From: Actinomycetes bacterium
Lineage (GTDB): Bacteria > Actinomycetota > Acidimicrobiia > Acidimicrobiales > Palsa-688
Assembly (NCBI GenBank): GCA_021808665.1
Contig: JAKBBA010000047.1
Span: 1-25,600, forward strand
DNA length: 25,600 nt
Direction: 5' to 3'
The notes under the pieces were generated by a model. It was not told the origin of the DNA. It did not search any database and was given only the letters and a program-made list of their open reading frames with translations. Positions within the stretch are counted from its first letter, which is position 1, and every line of letters starts with the position of its first letter. Below are positions 1-7,998 of this stretch, in pieces. The position numbers were made by a program, and so were the translations under genes.

Positions 1-234
1 GGCGCTGAGGGAGCTGTGTAGAACGGCGGTCTGGCGGGCGGTGACGGCGTCGATGATGGCGAAGGTATCGTCAAAGTGGCGGAAGATGGAGGCGACCGCG
101 GACAGCTCGGCATATGACTGCGCTGGTTTGTAGCTCGGCGAGGTCCGGCCGTAGCTACCTAACGCTTCGACCGACTCAAGGTAGCGGGTCTGGTCTCGAA
201 GCCGGCGCACATGACTACCACGTCGGTGCTCCAT
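1..234 (-). CDS. Partial ORF of unknown function running off the left edge
   Basis: Reading leftward from an ATG at 234 there is an open frame of 78 codons with no stop before the window edge. An in-frame TGA sits just upstream (240-238). The second half has GC-rich third positions and looks coding (for example a stretch reading SYAELSAVASIFRHFDDTF). I do not recognise the family. In the adjacent frame just upstream (about 195-360) the translation reads like part of an FAD-dependent oxidoreductase (DVVVMCAGFETRP). The edge may therefore hold the 3' part of a frameshifted gene rather than an intact start. It lies on the same strand as the kinase at 596-2044 and downstream of it. Confidence 0.35.
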   Translation of the reverse strand, partial: MEHRRGSHVRRLRDQTRYLESVEALGSYGRTSPSYKPAQSYAELSAVASIFRHFDDTFAIIDAVTARQTAVLHSSLSA

Positions 235-595
235 TGCTCACCTGAGGCAGTGCGAGCGGCGACGCCGTGAATCTGTGTTGCGGCTTCGTACAAGAGGGTC
301 AGGTTCGGTCGCGATTCTCTACCTTGGTCTCCGATACTGGTCGCTACGTCACTGGTGTCACAGTTCCCGTCGACGCAGGGATCTCTTCCTGAAACGTGTA
401 ACTATCGCCAAAGGTCGAGGACACAGACGTGGGCCGCAACTCAACACCACTGGGCCGCTGCGAGCAAGGATCGTCTGACCTCGTCCCCGTCGCCGGGCCC
501 TCCTCGCGAACTTTGGCCGCCCTGTCCGGTTTGATTAGGTCCGGTCTAAATAAGTGGCGGCGGGCCGGCTGCTCCGTCTCAACCCTGTTGGGCCG
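235..595. other. Intergenic stretch with possible decayed oxidoreductase fragment
   Basis: No convincing intact gene is seen on either strand. On the minus strand at about 195-400, one frame translates to a fragment with the hydrophobic strand plus CAGFETR pattern typical of FAD-dependent oxidoreductases. It is bounded by stops on both sides and reads like a remnant. Other open frames here have no recognisable domain, no ribosome site and overlap the end of the kinase gene. Confidence 0.3.
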
Positions 596-2044
596 CTACC
601 GGCCGTCCCGTTTGCGGCTGCTTGCTTGGCGAAGTTTGGACACGGTTTGGGCGAGGGAGTCATCGGTGCCGACGTTGCCGGGGAAGACGACGCATATCGG
701 CCCGGAACCGTCGGCTGGCGCCCATACGGGTATCATGCCTGGAAAGAGTGGTCCTGCCACGACTGCTCGTCGCATCCGCAGGACTTTGGTGACTGTATCT
801 GCGGATGTGATCCCGCCTTTGGCGACAATCCATCTCGGCTGGCCGAGTGTAATGATGGATGTGAGCGCCTCGACCAGGGCGCTGGCGACTTTGCTGGCGA
901 TTTCCACGTTCCCGCTGACGGTCGGGGCACGTTTTAGAATTCGGTCTGTGCAGATCATTACGTCGCCACGCTCGAGGGCGGCTGCTCCGTTTGCTACGAG
1001 TTCGTTGATGGCGTGGGCGCGTAGTCGGTCGTCGAGGACCGTGGTGACGTCGAGGTCAAGTTGGGTCCATCCGCCTAAGTGAAGCGCGTTTTCTACCTGA
1101 CGGCTGGAGAGCGCTACGTGAGAGCCGACAACAACCAACCCGTGCCGGCCGGTGTTCTCGTCCAGGAATGATGCGAGCGTTTCGGGGCTGAGCGGTGAGC
1201 TGGCGGGGATTCCACCTAGGCACCGGGCGAGCGTCGGTCCGCAACGCACGTCGACGGGCTGTCCTTGCGCTCTTAGTTCATGGATACCTGCCCCTATTGT
1301 GATTACGTCGTCGACTTCTACTGCATCGACGACGCAGGGCGCTCCGGGTGCGAGCGTCGCTATGAATCGACGGACCTCCTGTGGGCCGCCGGCGCGTAGC
1401 TCGCCAAGGCCAAGAACAGCGACCTGCGATGCTGGCCACTCGCCTCGCGTTCGTTCGGCAACCCAATCGCGAAGATTAGAGGACCGGAAGCCGAACGTCG
1501 GGTCCTTAGCGTAGTCCGTGTCCGCGACCGGCACCATGCCATGATCTGTCCGAACGTAGTGGATTCCGCCTAGCGTGACGCGGCCTGCTTCGGGGTAGGC
1601 AGGGCAGAGAAGTAGGGGGGCCGGATGGCCGCTCGGTCTGCGCGCCAGTTGAGCCAGGATGTGGGTTTCTAGTGGGAAATGGCCCCGAAGCGTCGAGTCC
1701 CCGCGGCTCACGATCGATACTTGTCGGCCGACGCGTTTTGCCATGACGGTGACTGACCGGGCGATCCGCCGGAACGTGTCCGCAGCGGCCCGAGGTCCCA
1801 TCGCCCGGGTGTTGGTGAGTATAAAGAGAGTCGGATCTGCTTCAATAAGCCCCCAGCGCAGATCGTCGAGGTCGGCGGATGTCACGATCGGTACGTCGCT
1901 GACTGTTTGGGATCCTGTGGGGTCGTCATCCATGATGACGATGACGTCACCGGAACTACGAAGCGACATCCGTAGCCAGCGCTCGAGGTCTCCGGCGGCG
2001 GCTGGCCAGGGGGCCGGGATGCTAGCGCCGAGACCGACCGTCAC
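596..2044 (-). CDS. Four-carbon acid sugar kinase family protein (DUF1537)
   Basis: The protein (482 residues) matches the DUF1537 sugar-acid kinase family in length and motifs. The N-terminal sugar-binding domain carries the DDDPTGSQT motif (residues 39-47) and SRGDSTLRG (113-121). The C-terminal nucleotide-binding domain carries a VAKGGITSADT-type loop near residue 410 and a PGNVGTDD stretch near the end. Characterised relatives phosphorylate four-carbon acids such as 3-oxotetronate, D-threonate or D-erythronate; 3-oxo-isoapionate kinases belong to the same family. Here it probably makes a phosphorylated keto-acid that one of the local aldolases could cleave. It is transcribed divergently from the bicupin gene across a short gap holding a candidate LacI operator. 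The GTG start at 2044 has no clear ribosome site; ATG at 1969 (residue 26) is an alternative. The exact substrate cannot be read from sequence. Confidence 0.9.
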   Translation of the reverse strand: MTVGLGASIPAPWPAAAGDLERWLRMSLRSSGDVIVIMDDDPTGSQTVSDVPIVTSADLDDLRWGLIEADPTLFILTNTRAMGPRAAADTFRRIARSVTVMAKRVGRQVSIVSRGDSTLRGHFPLETHILAQLARRPSGHPAPLLLCPAYPEAGRVTLGGIHYVRTDHGMVPVADTDYAKDPTFGFRSSNLRDWVAERTRGEWPASQVAVLGLGELRAGGPQEVRRFIATLAPGAPCVVDAVEVDDVITIGAGIHELRAQGQPVDVRCGPTLARCLGGIPASSPLSPETLASFLDENTGRHGLVVVGSHVALSSRQVENALHLGGWTQLDLDVTTVLDDRLRAHAINELVANGAAALERGDVMICTDRILKRAPTVSGNVEIASKVASALVEALTSIITLGQPRWIVAKGGITSADTVTKVLRMRRAVVAGPLFPGMIPVWAPADGSGPICVVFPGNVGTDDSLAQTVSKLRQASSRKRDGR

Positions 2045-2073
2045 TTGACGGGTAGTGTGTATACGTATATCCT
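2045..2073 (+). promoter_or_regulatory. Sigma70-like promoter of the bicupin gene
   Basis: TTGACG at 2045-2050 is followed after exactly 17 bp by TATCCT at 2068-2073, a good -35/-10 pair about 35 bp upstream of the bicupin ATG. The candidate LacI operator (2058-2071) fills the spacer and overlaps the -10 element, which suits repression. Confidence 0.55.
2058..2071. promoter_or_regulatory. Candidate LacI-family operator, site 1
   Basis: TGTATACGTATATC contains the perfect dyad TATACGTATA centred on CG. It aligns with the better conserved sites at 5941-5954 and 16497-16510. A central CG and a 14-16 bp dyad are typical of LacI-family operators. It lies between the divergent kinase and bicupin genes and so could control both. 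Confidence 0.5.
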
Positions 2074-2107
2074 AGCTGAGCGAGTGGCACCGGTGGAAGG
2101 AGATAGC

Positions 2108-3262
2108 ATGGGGACCTCATCCGCGCCGGTGACGGCGGGGTCGTTTGATGTGGAGAGACGCGTCATTCGGTTCGGTGACCTCGTGAGCTGTAACGAGGCG
2201 TTCATCGATTGCCGGACACCGGGCTCCGAGCGGAAAGAGAATTACGCGCTGATTGGCCCTGGCGTGAGTCAGAGCAGCGGCCAGTTTGTGAACCTTGCCG
2301 AGCCTCATGGCTATAACGTGGGCGCGGCAGCGATGCCGCATGGTGTCGTTAACTCGCTCCACCTGCATTTTACTGCTGAAGTATTCTTCAATTTCGGGGG
2401 AGAGTGGAGCTTCTCGTGGGGGACTGACGGAACTGATGGATCGTATCTCTCCCACGAGGGTGACATCATTTCGATGCCGACCTGGATCTTCCGGAGTTTT
2501 GTCAACGCTGGCCCCGATGACGGCTGGCTTTTTACGGCCCTGGGGGAGGACAATACTGGTGGCATTATCTGGGGTCCGTCCGTTTTGAAAGACGCGGAAG
2601 CCTTCGGGTTGTTCCTGACACGGGAGAATGTTCTGATCGACCGGTCCGTCGGTGATGCTCTTCCCGAGCCGGCACGGCTGATACAGCCAATCCCGGAGAA
2701 CGAGAGGGCCGCCTTACGCCACTACTCGGTAGATGAGATCCGTCAACGGGTGACGACGTTGGCTGAGCGCAGCTTCTCCTCGCGAAGCCTTCTTTGTTAT
2801 CCGATTCCCGGGGGAAGGGCGGAGCTGGCTGCGGTCATCGGTTACGGTATGACTGAGGATCGAGATCAACATCCGAGGGTGACAAATCCTCACGGTTTTA
2901 GTGTGGCGTGGCTCCGGGCTGCGCCGGGAGAGGGGATTCTCCGCTGTCGAAGTGCGGCTTCGCAGGTTGTGATCGTCCGTTCGGGAGAATGGAGGCTGAC
3001 GTTGTGGGATGGTGACGAGTCGTCGGAATCGAGCCTTTTCCCGCGTGACGCAGCGTCACTTCCCGCCAACGCGTGGCGGGCTTTGAAGAATGTGTCCGAC
3101 GCGACGAGCGAAATGATCGTCATTAATGGCGGAGATGGCAGAGTAAACCTGGAGTGGGATTCTGAGGTGGTTGAGGCCGCCCATGCTGCCAACGTGGGTT
3201 TCGATGCGAGTGGCTACCTCAGCCCCTGGTCGCTTGTCAGGGACTCGGTGAGTGGTGGCTGA
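2108..3262 (+). CDS. Bicupin protein with degenerate metal site
   Basis: The start is ATG 2108, which has a strong ribosome site (GGAAGGAGA) just upstream; the longer open frame from 2045 would run through the promoter. The 384-residue product has two cupin-like beta-barrels. The first (about residues 75-150) has the HxH(x)3E part of cupin motif 1 (H85, H87, E91). In motif 2 the usual histidine appears replaced by arginine (P124, R129, N133). The second (about 280-365) has the strand pattern and glycine spacing of a cupin but no histidine ligands. Bicupins include isomerases, dioxygenases and binding proteins. Position beside a sugar-acid kinase and an aldolase favours an isomerase, lyase or ligand-sensing role, but this is inference. 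No signal peptide is seen. Confidence 0.75.
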   Translation: MGTSSAPVTAGSFDVERRVIRFGDLVSCNEAFIDCRTPGSERKENYALIGPGVSQSSGQFVNLAEPHGYNVGAAAMPHGVVNSLHLHFTAEVFFNFGGEWSFSWGTDGTDGSYLSHEGDIISMPTWIFRSFVNAGPDDGWLFTALGEDNTGGIIWGPSVLKDAEAFGLFLTRENVLIDRSVGDALPEPARLIQPIPENERAALRHYSVDEIRQRVTTLAERSFSSRSLLCYPIPGGRAELAAVIGYGMTEDRDQHPRVTNPHGFSVAWLRAAPGEGILRCRSAASQVVIVRSGEWRLTLWDGDESSESSLFPRDAASLPANAWRALKNVSDATSEMIVINGGDGRVNLEWDSEVVEAAHAANVGFDASGYLSPWSLVRDSVSGG

Positions 3263-3292
3263 CTCAAGTAGCGGTTCAAGTGTTTTGCAACT

Positions 3293-4087
3293 ATGAGAGA
3301 AAACACTATCCACAGTAAGATGGCGGCAGGCGAAGCGGTCGTCAACGGATGGCTCTCGTGTTCGAGCACGTACGTGGCGGAAGTCCTTTCCCATATCGGA
3401 TACGACTCTGTCACGGTCGATCTGCAACATGGAATGTTCGGCGATGGGGCTGCGATCTCTCTTCTTCATGCCATCGGATCGGGCCCGGCGATCCCAATGG
3501 CTCGGCCATCAGCACTCGATGGAGCTCAGATAGGCAAGCTCCTGGACGGCGGCGCGTACGGAATCATCTGCCCGAGCATTGACAGCGCTGAGCAAGCCCA
3601 GGCCCTTGTCTCGTATTGCCGCTACCCGCCTACTGGCAGGCGAAGTTTCGGTCCTTCTCGCGGGCTGCTCTACGGCGGCTCAGACTACGTCGACTGCGCG
3701 GATACTACTATTCTTGTGTGGGCGATGATCGAGTCAACAGCTGCTGTGAACCGCCTGGACGAGATCCTGGATGTGTCGGGTCTCGATGGAGTGTACGTAG
3801 GCCCGAATGATCTTGCGCTCAGCTTGGGGGGGAGGCCAGGCGACGGACGGACCGCTTCCATCGTTGAGGAGCTACAGGCCAAGGTAGCGACGACCGCCAG
3901 ATCCCGCGGCCGGCTTGCCGGCTCGTTCTGTACGGACGGCCGCGAAGCTTGCCGTTTGATTGAGCTCGGCTACCACTTAGTTACCCCCGGTAACGACGTG
4001 GCCTTATTAAGGGATGGAGCATTGCGACGGATCCGTGAGTCTCGTGGGGAAGTGACAGGCGATACTCCCTTGGGTGCGGGGCGCTGA
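3293..4087 (+). CDS. HpcH/HpaI-family aldolase
   Basis: This 264-residue protein has the length and motif order of the metal-dependent class II pyruvate aldolases (2,4-dihydroxyhept-2-enedioate aldolase, 2-keto-3-deoxy-L-rhamnonate aldolase). DLQHG (43-47) supplies the catalytic-base histidine H46. R71 precedes the aspartate-rich loop, a GGAYGIICP strand follows, and E147 (in AMIES) and D173 (in GPNDLALSLG) are the expected metal ligands. These enzymes split 4-hydroxy-2-oxo acids into pyruvate and an aldehyde. It follows the bicupin by 30 bp and precedes the LacI gene by about 50 bp, consistent with one transcript. The ribosome site is weak; ATG 3320 is an alternative start. The true substrate is unknown. 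Confidence 0.88.
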   Translation: MRENTIHSKMAAGEAVVNGWLSCSSTYVAEVLSHIGYDSVTVDLQHGMFGDGAAISLLHAIGSGPAIPMARPSALDGAQIGKLLDGGAYGIICPSIDSAEQAQALVSYCRYPPTGRRSFGPSRGLLYGGSDYVDCADTTILVWAMIESTAAVNRLDEILDVSGLDGVYVGPNDLALSLGGRPGDGRTASIVEELQAKVATTARSRGRLAGSFCTDGREACRLIELGYHLVTPGNDVALLRDGALRRIRESRGEVTGDTPLGAGR

Positions 4088-4137
4088 GGAAGGGGCTTTC
4101 GACGAACGATGACGCGAACGCCGTAAAGCCGGGAGTC

Positions 4138-5160
4138 GTGCAAGACAAGGCCCGGCATCCTCGTGTGACAAGCCGGGATGTTGCTCGTCTGGCCGAGGTT
4201 TCGCAGGCGACGGTGTCGCGAGTGCTCAACGGCGACAAGCGGATGAGTTCGGCGACGACCGATCGCGTGATCGAAGCTGCGCGCCAGCTTGGTTACATTC
4301 CGAGCGAGTTGGGCCGAAGCCTTTCTACGCGAACGACTCGCCAAGTGGCGATCGTCGCTGACCTTGACAACGAGCTCTACCCGCGTCTGGTCGGACCAAT
4401 TCACGACGAACTTGAAGTGCACGGCTTTCGCACCTTGCTCTTGGCGGAGCGCGGCGACGACTCACGTAAGTATCAGCGGCTGCTTGACGGTTCGATCGAT
4501 GGGGCGATACTGACCACCACGCATTTACATGGGAGTCTGCCACGCGATCTGAGCCTGCGTAGACTGCCGTTCGTACTGCTTAATCGGGTGAGTGAAGTGA
4601 TTGAAGCGGACAGCGTGACGGCTAGTAATAGCGAAGGAGCCGCGTCGGTGGGCGAGCTGTTTTTGGAGCTTGGACATCGCCATGTTGGGGCTATTCTCGG
4701 GCCTGAGGAGACCAGCACGAGCCGTGACCGCGAGCGGGGGCTCCTCGGAGTCTTAAACGAGCGCCACGTGGCGCTGCCGCCTCGCTGGGTGCGGCGGGGA
4801 CCGTTTAGCTACGAGTCCGGCCGTCAGTCTTTCGTCTCCATCATGAGCGAACGAGACCGGCCCACCGCTGTCTTCTGCGCGAACGACATGTTGGCTGTAG
4901 GAGCTCTGAGCGGCGCCGCCGACCTTGGGATGGCCGTGCCTGAAACTGTGAGCGTGGTTGGTTTCGACGATCTTGAGTTCGCGAGCTGGCCGCCCATCCA
5001 GTTGACCACGGTCCATACCCAGTTTTCGCTGATGGCGAAGACTGCAGCGACTATGCTCGTCGAGCTTTTGCAGGGCGATCCTGCCAGTGTCACTCCCCGC
5101 CGGACGGTGTTTCAAACGACCTTGGTGAAGCGCCGTACGCATGCCCCGCCGGGCTCCTAA
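4138..5160 (+). CDS. LacI-family transcriptional regulator
   Basis: The product (340 residues, GTG start) has the standard LacI layout. The N-terminal helix-turn-helix (about residues 10-34) contains SRDVARLAEVSQATVSRVLN, followed by the hinge helix with the LGYIPSELGRSLSTRTT pattern. A periplasmic-binding-protein-like sugar sensor domain follows, including the AVFCANDMLAVGAL and VSVVGFDDLEFA signatures near the C-terminus. Such proteins usually repress sugar catabolic genes until a sugar or sugar phosphate binds. It lies inside the catabolic gene series, and three similar CG-centred dyads in the locus are its likely targets. No copy of the dyad is visible directly upstream of this gene, so it may be read through from the aldolase gene. 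The only in-frame start near the domain is GTG 4138, with a GGGAG placed unusually close. Confidence 0.95.
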   Translation: MQDKARHPRVTSRDVARLAEVSQATVSRVLNGDKRMSSATTDRVIEAARQLGYIPSELGRSLSTRTTRQVAIVADLDNELYPRLVGPIHDELEVHGFRTLLLAERGDDSRKYQRLLDGSIDGAILTTTHLHGSLPRDLSLRRLPFVLLNRVSEVIEADSVTASNSEGAASVGELFLELGHRHVGAILGPEETSTSRDRERGLLGVLNERHVALPPRWVRRGPFSYESGRQSFVSIMSERDRPTAVFCANDMLAVGALSGAADLGMAVPETVSVVGFDDLEFASWPPIQLTTVHTQFSLMAKTAATMLVELLQGDPASVTPRRTVFQTTLVKRRTHAPPGS

Positions 5161-5181
5161 GTAGGGTGTCGAGCGGCTTAG

Positions 5182-5892
5182 ATGAACGACGCCGAGGAGT
5201 GTGTCGTCTTAATCTCTGGCATGTTGTGCACTTCGCGCCTGTGGCAGGGCGTTGTGGATTCCGCTCCTGGCCGCTCGGTTCGCTGTGTTGTCCCGTCGGC
5301 TTGCTCAATCGGGGAGGAGGTGGACGAACTCCTCGATTCGCTGACAGGGCCGGTAGCCTTGGTCGGCTTCTCGCTAGGCGCAAACGTCGCCATGGCATTC
5401 GCGGACCGAGCACCCGAGCGGGTCGCGCGCCTTGTTTTGATCAGTGGAAATCCGAGGGCGCCGCGCCCGGAGCAGTTCGCGGCGTGGCGCACGATGCAGA
5501 GACGGACACGTGAAGGCAAACTGGCCTCGGTAGCCCGAAATCTCCTTCCCAGCCTCCTTGCCGCCGACCGGCGTAACGACCCTGCTCTTTCAGCACTCGT
5601 CGAGAAGATGGCGCACGAGGTAGGATCCGAGCAGTTCCTAAACCAGCTTTCAATGCAAAGCAGCCGCGTTGATCAGCGAGGGAACCTGAAACGTCTGTCG
5701 TGCCCGACCCTGGTAATCGCTGCGGAAGCCGACAGTATGTGTCCAATCGACGCAACCGCCGAGATAGCGGATGCAGTCCCCGGCGCGCACTGGACGACCA
5801 TTCCTGGCGCAGGGCACCTTTCGCTGTTGGAGCGTCCTGACCTGTTGCGGGTCGCTATCGCCGAGTGGATAGAGCCGCCTCATAAGCGGTGA
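5182..5892 (+). CDS. Alpha/beta hydrolase
   Basis: The 236-residue protein is a compact alpha/beta-hydrolase-fold enzyme. The nucleophile elbow is GFSLG (residues 62-66, Ser64). The acid is probably D184 (in AAEADSMCP) and the base H212 (in GAGHLSLLERP). The region near residue 12 (ISGMLCTSRLW) corresponds to the oxyanion loop. There is no signal peptide, so it acts in the cytoplasm. It starts 21 bp after the LacI gene and is probably cotranscribed. In this setting it could hydrolyse a lactone or ester of a sugar acid; that is inferred only from the neighbourhood. The family is too broad to assign a substrate. Confidence 0.85.
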   Translation: MNDAEECVVLISGMLCTSRLWQGVVDSAPGRSVRCVVPSACSIGEEVDELLDSLTGPVALVGFSLGANVAMAFADRAPERVARLVLISGNPRAPRPEQFAAWRTMQRRTREGKLASVARNLLPSLLAADRRNDPALSALVEKMAHEVGSEQFLNQLSMQSSRVDQRGNLKRLSCPTLVIAAEADSMCPIDATAEIADAVPGAHWTTIPGAGHLSLLERPDLLRVAIAEWIEPPHKR

Positions 5893-5939
5893 CACACCTC
5901 GTCGGAAATCGTATCTTAACAAAATGAATGGCCTGAGGC

Positions 5940-5968
5940 TTGCATCCGTATGCACGACAAGCTACTAT
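5940..5968 (+). promoter_or_regulatory. Promoter of the first double-NTF2 gene
   Basis: TTGCAT (5940-5945) and TACTAT (5963-5968) are separated by 17 bp and lie about 20 bp upstream of the GTG start at 5988. The -35 box is part of the candidate LacI operator at 5941-5954, so a bound repressor would block the polymerase. This makes a second regulated transcript start, serving the NTF2-like protein and the transporter genes. Confidence 0.5.
5941..5954. promoter_or_regulatory. Candidate LacI-family operator, site 2
   Basis: TGCATCCGTATGCA is a 14-bp dyad centred on CG, perfect except for one base pair. Including one flanking base on each side it matches the site at 16496-16511 in 14 of 16 positions. 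It overlaps the predicted -35 box of the downstream gene. Confidence 0.6.
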
Positions 5969-5987
5969 GACGGCGGGAGGATGACTA

Positions 5988-7190
5988 GTGGGTGGATCAG
6001 AGAACAGCACCTCGGAGTCGGAAATCGGGACCGATCTCGCGGATGTAGCGGGAAGTTCGGCGGATGGTGCTGCCTCGGTCTACTCGCCGCGAAGATCGAT
6101 GCCAACCGACTTTTCGATCTCGCTCGGGCGGAGCGGCGGTATCGATCACCAACTCCGTGATCACCCTACGACGGGGCGGGACCGCCGCCAGGCGATGCTC
6201 GGATTCGATGCGACTTACACCGACATTGTCGACTACATCGTCCGTGTGACGCATCGGATTTGGGAAGAGAAGGATATCGGCTACATCTATGACGTCTACC
6301 GGCACAACGCGCATGTAATCGACGACTCCGGGCTGAAGTACGGACGCGATCGTGTTGTCGAGGAAACCCTTCAGACGGTAAGCGCTCTTCCCGACGTCCG
6401 CCTCTTTGCGGACGAGGTTATCTGGGCCGGGGACGAGGAAGCCGGGTTCCAAACCTCGCATCGAGTGTTCATTGTGGGCAACAACACTGGGCCTAGCCGG
6501 TGGGGGCCGGCTACGGGGCGTCGTGTCGTGACTTGGTGTCTCGCGGACTGTAAGTCGGTCGCAAACGAGATCTACGAGGAGTGGGTGCTTTACAATACGT
6601 CGGGTCTTCTGCTGCAACTCGGCCACGATCCCTTTGTCGTGGCACGCGGCAGCGGCGCAGCACAAAGTGCGAGCATCGCCGTTCACGGTGAGGCGGAGCA
6701 CCTCCGCGGTCAACGTAAGCCTCAGCCTTATCAAGGCGCCATGAGCGGCACCTTCGACATTGACTCGTTCCTTCGGGCGACCTTGCATGACGAGTGGAAC
6801 ATGCGGAACTTGTCGATTATCGATAAGGCGTACTCGCCTGTCGTGCGATTTCACGGGCCGGGCGGGCGCGAGCTATATGGGCGGGGAGAGCTGAAAGCGT
6901 TTGTCCTCTCGCTCATGGCCAGCTTCCCGGACCTGCTCCATTCCGTCGATGATCTCTATTTTATGGGCAACAAACGAGACGGCTACCTAGCCTCGCTCCG
7001 CTGGAGTGTGGTCGGCACCCACCGCGGATGGGGTCTGTATGGACGACCCACCGGGCGACCTGCCCGAATGTGGGGTATCAGCCAGTATCGGATTATCGAC
7101 GACCAGATCGTTGATGAGTGGACACTCTTCAACGAATTCGAACTGATCCAGAGCCTCCACGACTTTGAACTGGCCGGCTCCTTCACATGA
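5988..7190 (+). CDS. Tandem NTF2/SnoaL-like domain protein
   Basis: The start is GTG 5988 with GGGAGG seven bases upstream; the nearby ATG 5981 is out of frame. The 400-residue product has an N-terminal extension of about 65 residues rich in Ser, Gly and Asp, then two SnoaL-like alpha+beta cone domains (about 75-225 and 250-395). The fold family includes ketosteroid isomerase, polyketide ester cyclases, dehydratases and non-enzymatic ligand binders. Each domain ends with an EW(x)3N signature (EEWVLYN, then DEWTLFNE). That signature also occurs in the two paralogues at 14376-15377 and 15403-16428. It is 41 bp from the ABC ATPase gene and probably leads that transcript. A dehydratase, isomerase or lyase step on the transported compound is plausible, but the role is unknown. 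Confidence 0.75.
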   Translation: MGGSENSTSESEIGTDLADVAGSSADGAASVYSPRRSMPTDFSISLGRSGGIDHQLRDHPTTGRDRRQAMLGFDATYTDIVDYIVRVTHRIWEEKDIGYIYDVYRHNAHVIDDSGLKYGRDRVVEETLQTVSALPDVRLFADEVIWAGDEEAGFQTSHRVFIVGNNTGPSRWGPATGRRVVTWCLADCKSVANEIYEEWVLYNTSGLLLQLGHDPFVVARGSGAAQSASIAVHGEAEHLRGQRKPQPYQGAMSGTFDIDSFLRATLHDEWNMRNLSIIDKAYSPVVRFHGPGGRELYGRGELKAFVLSLMASFPDLLHSVDDLYFMGNKRDGYLASLRWSVVGTHRGWGLYGRPTGRPARMWGISQYRIIDDQIVDEWTLFNEFELIQSLHDFELAGSFT

Positions 7191-7230
7191 TGGCATCCCA
7201 ACTCTTGACCTTTCTGGGTGCCCCGCAATC

Positions 7231-7998
7231 ATGACCGCTCCGCTCCTCGAAGCGCGAAATGTGTGCAAACGTTTCGGTCACGTCGAGGCACTTTCAGATG
7301 CCGACTTCACAGCCTATTCCGGCGAGGTGGTCGCATTGGTTGGCGACAACGGCGCGGGCAAGAGCACCCTTGTGAAAGTTCTGTCTGGCGTCTTGGTGCC
7401 TGATCGAGGCTCAATTACTTTCGATGGCCAGACGGTGCAGTTGACGAGCCCGCTGTCTGCGCGCCAGATCGGAATCGAGACCGTATACCAGGACCTAGCT
7501 GTGGCGGGCGAACTCGGAACGGTTGAGAACATCTATATGGGTCGTGAGATGCTGCGATCAGGGTGGCTAGGACGGCTCGGCTTTCTCGACAAAGAAGCCA
7601 TGCGGCTGAACGTCGCCCAGGTCCTATCGCGGTTCAGCGTCAACATCCAGGACACCCGAGAGCCAGTCGCCTCTCTCTCTGGGGGGCAACGCCAAAGCGT
7701 TGCGATATGCCGGTCAGTCATGTGGGCTCAGCGGCTGGTGTTCATGGACGAACCGACAGCCGCATTGGGCGTAGTCCAGACGGCACGGGTACTTGACATG
7801 ATCCGCCAAGCGCGAGACGAGGGTGTAGCTGTCGTACTTGTCAGTCACAACATGCAAGACGTGCTGAGTGTCGCCGACCGAATTGAGGTAATGCGTCTCG
7901 GGCGGCGCGTCGCCGTCCTGCGAGGTCCCGACACTAATCTGCAGGAACTGGTGGCGGCGATGACCGCAGGGGAGATGCTTGACCATGACCCTTCCTGA
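7231..7998 (+). CDS. Sugar ABC transporter ATP-binding protein (single domain)
   Basis: The first start that does not overlap the previous gene is ATG 7231, giving 255 residues. All ABC motifs are present: Walker A GDNGAGKST (38-46), Q-loop Q87, signature LSGGQ (149-153), Walker B LVFMDEP (D173, E174) and the switch H206. The sequence resembles the ribose/xylose/fructose class (RbsA, XylG, FrcA), but there is only one nucleotide-binding domain, as in FrcA-type systems, rather than the fused double domain of RbsA. Two copies would form the ATPase dimer powering uptake with the permease and binding protein that follow. The permease gene overlaps its 3' end. Confidence 0.93.
   Translation: MTAPLLEARNVCKRFGHVEALSDADFTAYSGEVVALVGDNGAGKSTLVKVLSGVLVPDRGSITFDGQTVQLTSPLSARQIGIETVYQDLAVAGELGTVENIYMGREMLRSGWLGRLGFLDKEAMRLNVAQVLSRFSVNIQDTREPVASLSGGQRQSVAICRSVMWAQRLVFMDEPTAALGVVQTARVLDMIRQARDEGVAVVLVSHNMQDVLSVADRIEVMRLGRRVAVLRGPDTNLQELVAAMTAGEMLDHDPS

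Noticed and set aside
429..1082. 217-codon plus-strand open frame
   Set aside because: It lies opposite the clearly coding DUF1537 kinase, has Ser/Arg-rich composition and no domain or ribosome site.
2045..2107. N-terminal extension of the bicupin
   Set aside because: It contains the promoter and operator, and ATG 2108 has a strong ribosome site.
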